A stretch of 8,085 nt of DNA from positions 1 to 8,085 of the forward strand of contig JAGAPM010000117.1 in assembly GCA_017623265.1 (NCBI GenBank), read 5' to 3'. The notes beneath the pieces were generated by a model. That model saw nothing but the letters and a program-made list of their open reading frames with translations. It was not told the origin of the DNA and made no database searches. Positions 5,626 through 8,085 of this stretch are shown here, one piece after another (position 1 is the first letter of the stretch; each line of letters begins with the position of its first letter). The translations under genes were made by a program, and so were the position numbers. Source of the stretch: Lentisphaeria bacterium. GTDB taxonomy: Bacteria > Verrucomicrobiota > Lentisphaeria > Victivallales > UBA1829.

Positions 5626-7764
5626 TCAACCGATGATCGTGGTGCCGATCTTCAGAAGAGAACCGACCTGATAAACGATCGTGGTGATCACCCATGCAAG
5701 AACAAAGAGTCCGGCACCTTCCATCACCGCCATCTTCCAGGAGTTCAGCTCCCGTTTGATGATCGCCAGTGTGGCAAGACAAGGGATGGAAAGCAGAGCA
5801 AAAAGCATCATGCAGAACGCCTGCAGGGGCGTGTACTGCTTGCGCAGCGTGGCACGCAGACCTTCCGATTCTTCATCGGCTTCGCCTTCGGAGTAGAGAA
5901 TACCCATCTGTGCCACAAAGACTTCCTTCGCCGCCAGAGCGCCAATCGTAGCCGTGGAGATCTTCCAGTCAAAGCCCATGGGGGCAAAAATGGGTTCCAA
6001 TACCTTACCTGCTCTGCCGGAGATGGTGTACTCCAGCGTTTCGTTCTGCTTTGCATTTTCAAGCGCAACGACCGTTTCATCATCTTCGGCTGCTCCGGCT
6101 TTCTGTGCAGCTTCGATCTGTGCGTCATAGTCCTGCGAAAATTCTGTCTTTTCCGGATAGGTGTTGCAGAGATAAAGGATGATACTGGTTGCCAGAATGA
6201 TCGTACCGGCTTTCTGCAAGTACATCTTGCTCCGGTCCCACATGTGGAGCATCATGCTCTTGACCGTGGGCATACGGTAGGGCGGCAGTTCCATCAGGTA
6301 CACTTCGCCTTCGCCTTTGAACAGGGTGGACTTCATGATCCGGGCAGCGATCAGAGCGATCACGATCCCGATGATGTAAACGATCCACATGGTGAACGCC
6401 TGATATTTTTCCGGGAAGAACGCCGGGATCAGCAGAGCATAGATCGGCAGACGGGCCCCGCAGCTCATCAGCGGCAGCACCATGATCGTAACCGTGCGGT
6501 CCCGTTCGGATTCAATGGTACGGGTCGCCATCACAGCGGGGACCGTACAGCCGAAGCCCAGCACCAGCGGCACGAAGGAGCGTCCCTGCAAACCGAACTT
6601 ACGCATGATCCCATCCATCACGAAGGACGCGCGGGACATGTAGCCGGAATCTTCCAGAATGGCAATGGCAAAGAAGAGCAGCAGGATGTTCGGCAGGAAC
6701 ACGATCACGCCGCCAACACCGCCGATGATACCATCCACGATCAGGCTGTTGAAGAATCCTTCCGGCAGAATCCCGCCAACAAATTCGCCCAGCCAGCCGA
6801 AGAAGTTTTCGATCCATTCCATCGGCGGTTCCGCAACGGTAAAGGTAAACCAGAACGTTGCATACATGATCGCCAGAAAGATGGGGAAGCCGAGGAACTT
6901 GTTGGTCAGCACGGCATCGATCTTATCCGAGATCTCTCTGCGGCGTTCCTGGGTAATGGTGATGGTATCGCGGCAGGCACCGGAAAGCATGGCATAGCGG
7001 CGGTCCGCCATGAAGGTATCCGCTTCGATCGCATGCTGATCCAGCAGATGCTTGATCTGGTCTTCCACCTCATTATGAACACTCTGAAACTCATCCAGCC
7101 GCCAGACACAAGTATCGTGTTCCAGCAGTTTGATGGCAAAGAAACGGGAGGGGATGTGCTGATACTTTTCGATCTTCAGGTCGTCGATCTTATCGGCGAC
7201 AGCCTTGATCGCATCGTCCACATCAGAGCCGTAAGTCAGCATGGGAACGCCGTGATCTTCCAGTTTGGAGAGAGTTCGCGCCAGTTCCTGCAGAAGAGGC
7301 TGTACACCGTTGCTGCTGTTGCCGACTGTCTGCACAATGGGAGAACCAAAATATTTTTCCAGTTTTGGAATATTGTACTTCAGACCTTTTTTCTTGGCAT
7401 CATCCGCCATATTGAAGGTCAGCAGCATGGGGATATGCAGTTCCGCCAGCTGAGTGGTCAGGTACAGACTGCGCTGGGGGATCGTGGAGTCGATCACGTT
7501 GATGATCAGGTCAATGCCGGGCTTTGTCAGTTCCTGAAAGACCACTTCCTCTTCCGGAGAGGAGGAGGAAAGGGAGTACACGCCCGGCAGGTCGATCAGC
7601 TCGATGTTCATGCCGTTCAGCTTGAAAGAACCGCCCTTGCTTTCCACGGTCACACCCGGATAGTTGCCCACATGCTGTCTGGCACCGGTAAGTGCATTGA
7701 AGATACAGGTCTTCCCGCAGTTCGGATTCCCTGCGAGAGCGATCCGGAATGATGTTTTACTCAT
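5626..7764 (-). CDS. feoB: Ferrous iron transport protein FeoB
   Basis: A 712-residue inner membrane protein that imports Fe(II), with a cytoplasmic G-protein domain fused to a polytopic permease. G1 is GNPNCGKT (12-19), the G2 threonine is T39 in PGVTVE, G3 is DLPG (58-61) and G4 is NMAD (118-121). A helical linker domain spans about 170-285. Membrane segments start near 290. The two conserved Gate regions are visible, with Cys406 in GFGCTVPA and Cys435 in MSCGARLP, and a C-terminal SIPCLATLAIIKRE motif. Between membrane segments, residues about 536-585 form a polar, Ala/Glu/Asp-rich insertion. The ATG overlaps the feoA stop (ATGA) and has AAGAAGG (7777-7771) six bases upstream. The gene is full length and intact. 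No feoC follows, since the terminator comes directly after the stop. Confidence 0.98.
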   Translation of the reverse strand: MSKTSFRIALAGNPNCGKTCIFNALTGARQHVGNYPGVTVESKGGSFKLNGMNIELIDLPGVYSLSSSSPEEEVVFQELTKPGIDLIINVIDSTIPQRSLYLTTQLAELHIPMLLTFNMADDAKKKGLKYNIPKLEKYFGSPIVQTVGNSSNGVQPLLQELARTLSKLEDHGVPMLTYGSDVDDAIKAVADKIDDLKIEKYQHIPSRFFAIKLLEHDTCVWRLDEFQSVHNEVEDQIKHLLDQHAIEADTFMADRRYAMLSGACRDTITITQERRREISDKIDAVLTNKFLGFPIFLAIMYATFWFTFTVAEPPMEWIENFFGWLGEFVGGILPEGFFNSLIVDGIIGGVGGVIVFLPNILLLFFAIAILEDSGYMSRASFVMDGIMRKFGLQGRSFVPLVLGFGCTVPAVMATRTIESERDRTVTIMVLPLMSCGARLPIYALLIPAFFPEKYQAFTMWIVYIIGIVIALIAARIMKSTLFKGEGEVYLMELPPYRMPTVKSMMLHMWDRSKMYLQKAGTIILATSIILYLCNTYPEKTEFSQDYDAQIEAAQKAGAAEDDETVVALENAKQNETLEYTISGRAGKVLEPIFAPMGFDWKISTATIGALAAKEVFVAQMGILYSEGEADEESEGLRATLRKQYTPLQAFCMMLFALLSIPCLATLAIIKRELNSWKMAVMEGAGLFVLAWVITTIVYQVGSLLKIGTTIIG

Positions 7765-8045
7765 GCTTCACCTTCTTTCCGGAGGACAATATCCGCCGCT
7801 TCATCTTTGTGGAGCGCCATGCTTGTTTCCATGACCTTCACCCGGATCAGACCTCCGAACGGAGCGTGTGCTTCGATCAAAAGTTCACTGCCGGGAACGA
7901 TCCCCACATCCGCAAATTTTTTCCGTCCACGGGCTTTCGGGAGGATCTTCACGATGGTCGCTTTTGTGCCGACCGGCAGTTCTGCAAGGGTGCAGGAACC
8001 GACTTCCTGACTGCCGCCGCAGCAGGAACATTTCTTTTCAGACAT
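7761..8045 (-). CDS. feoA: Ferrous iron transport protein FeoA with Cys-rich N-terminal extension
   Basis: A 94-residue cytoplasmic SH3-like protein that supports FeoB. The FeoA core runs from about residue 18: LAELPVGTKATIVKI, then KFADVGIVPGSELLIEA, PFGGLIRVKV and ALHKDEAADIVL, in the expected order. FeoA proteins are usually about 75-85 residues. The extra length is an N-terminal tail, MSEKKCSCCGGSQEVGSC, with cysteines at 6, 8, 9 and 18. Such a cluster could bind iron or another metal, or sense redox state, but that is inference. The start is supported by AGAAAGG (8058-8052) six bases before the ATG, and the next in-frame Met is residue 72. The stop overlaps the feoB start by four bases, so the pair is translationally coupled. 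The promoter and any Fur or DtxR site probably lie beyond the right edge. Confidence 0.95.
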   Translation of the reverse strand: MSEKKCSCCGGSQEVGSCTLAELPVGTKATIVKILPKARGRKKFADVGIVPGSELLIEAHAPFGGLIRVKVMETSMALHKDEAADIVLRKEGEA

Positions 8046-8072
8046 AAAAAACCTTTCTTGCGGGAGAGCAGA

Positions 8073-8085
8073 GGGGGTGTCCCCC
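8073..8085. repeat. Short G/C hairpin upstream of feoA, cut by the window edge
   Basis: GGGGG (8073-8077) and CCCCC (8081-8085) are separated by TGT. It lies in the feoA leader, 28 bases before the start codon. The arms may extend beyond the edge. It could be part of a leader structure or a terminator remnant. I see no recognisable Fur box in the 40 bases available. Confidence 0.35.

Noticed and set aside
6244..7752. A 502-codon open frame on the plus strand, antisense to feoB
   Set aside because: The translation is rich in His, Gln, Arg and Asp with no recognisable motif, as expected opposite a GC-biased gene. The minus strand encodes an intact FeoB with all its motifs over the same bases.

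Overview
The window carries seven protein genes. They form a plus-strand block (about 164-4014) and a minus-strand block (about 4017-8045) that meet tail to tail with only two bases between the stop codons. The organism looks like a Gram-negative-type bacterium of moderate GC content. A secreted protein with LA_2272-type surface repeats and a DUF5107/TPR protein of a kind common in Lentisphaerota/PVC-type genomes suggest that phylum, but this is an inference and could be wrong. I see no integrase, transposase, tRNA, rRNA, CRISPR array or phage gene.

Plus strand. Bases 1-163 are an AT-rich intergenic stretch with three short inverted repeats. At 164-1195 is a secreted protein of unknown function whose last third carries five QIGLxN-type repeats. 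After a 124-base gap holding a good extended -10 promoter comes 1320-3323, a DUF5107 protein with a C-terminal TPR-like helical region. A perfect 19-base tandem duplication fills most of the 37-base gap to 3361-4014, a polytopic membrane protein of the UreH/NiCoT-like type (HxxxGPDH motif, His-rich loop). It is probably co-transcribed with the DUF5107 gene.

Minus strand, in reading order from the right edge. feoA (8045-7761) and feoB (7764-5626) overlap by ATGA and make up the ferrous iron uptake system. A strong intrinsic terminator at 5571-5602 ends that unit. A separate promoter then drives pdxS (5473-4598) and pdxT (4598-4017), which overlap by TGATG. Together they encode the DXP-independent pyridoxal 5'-phosphate synthase, with PdxT supplying ammonia to PdxS.

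The iron and vitamin B6 operons are ordinary housekeeping genes. The less familiar parts are the repeat protein, the compact DUF5107-TPR protein, the nickel/cobalt-like transporter without urease or hydrogenase neighbours, and the Cys-rich N-terminal tail on FeoA. I found no convincing evidence of a new multi-gene system.
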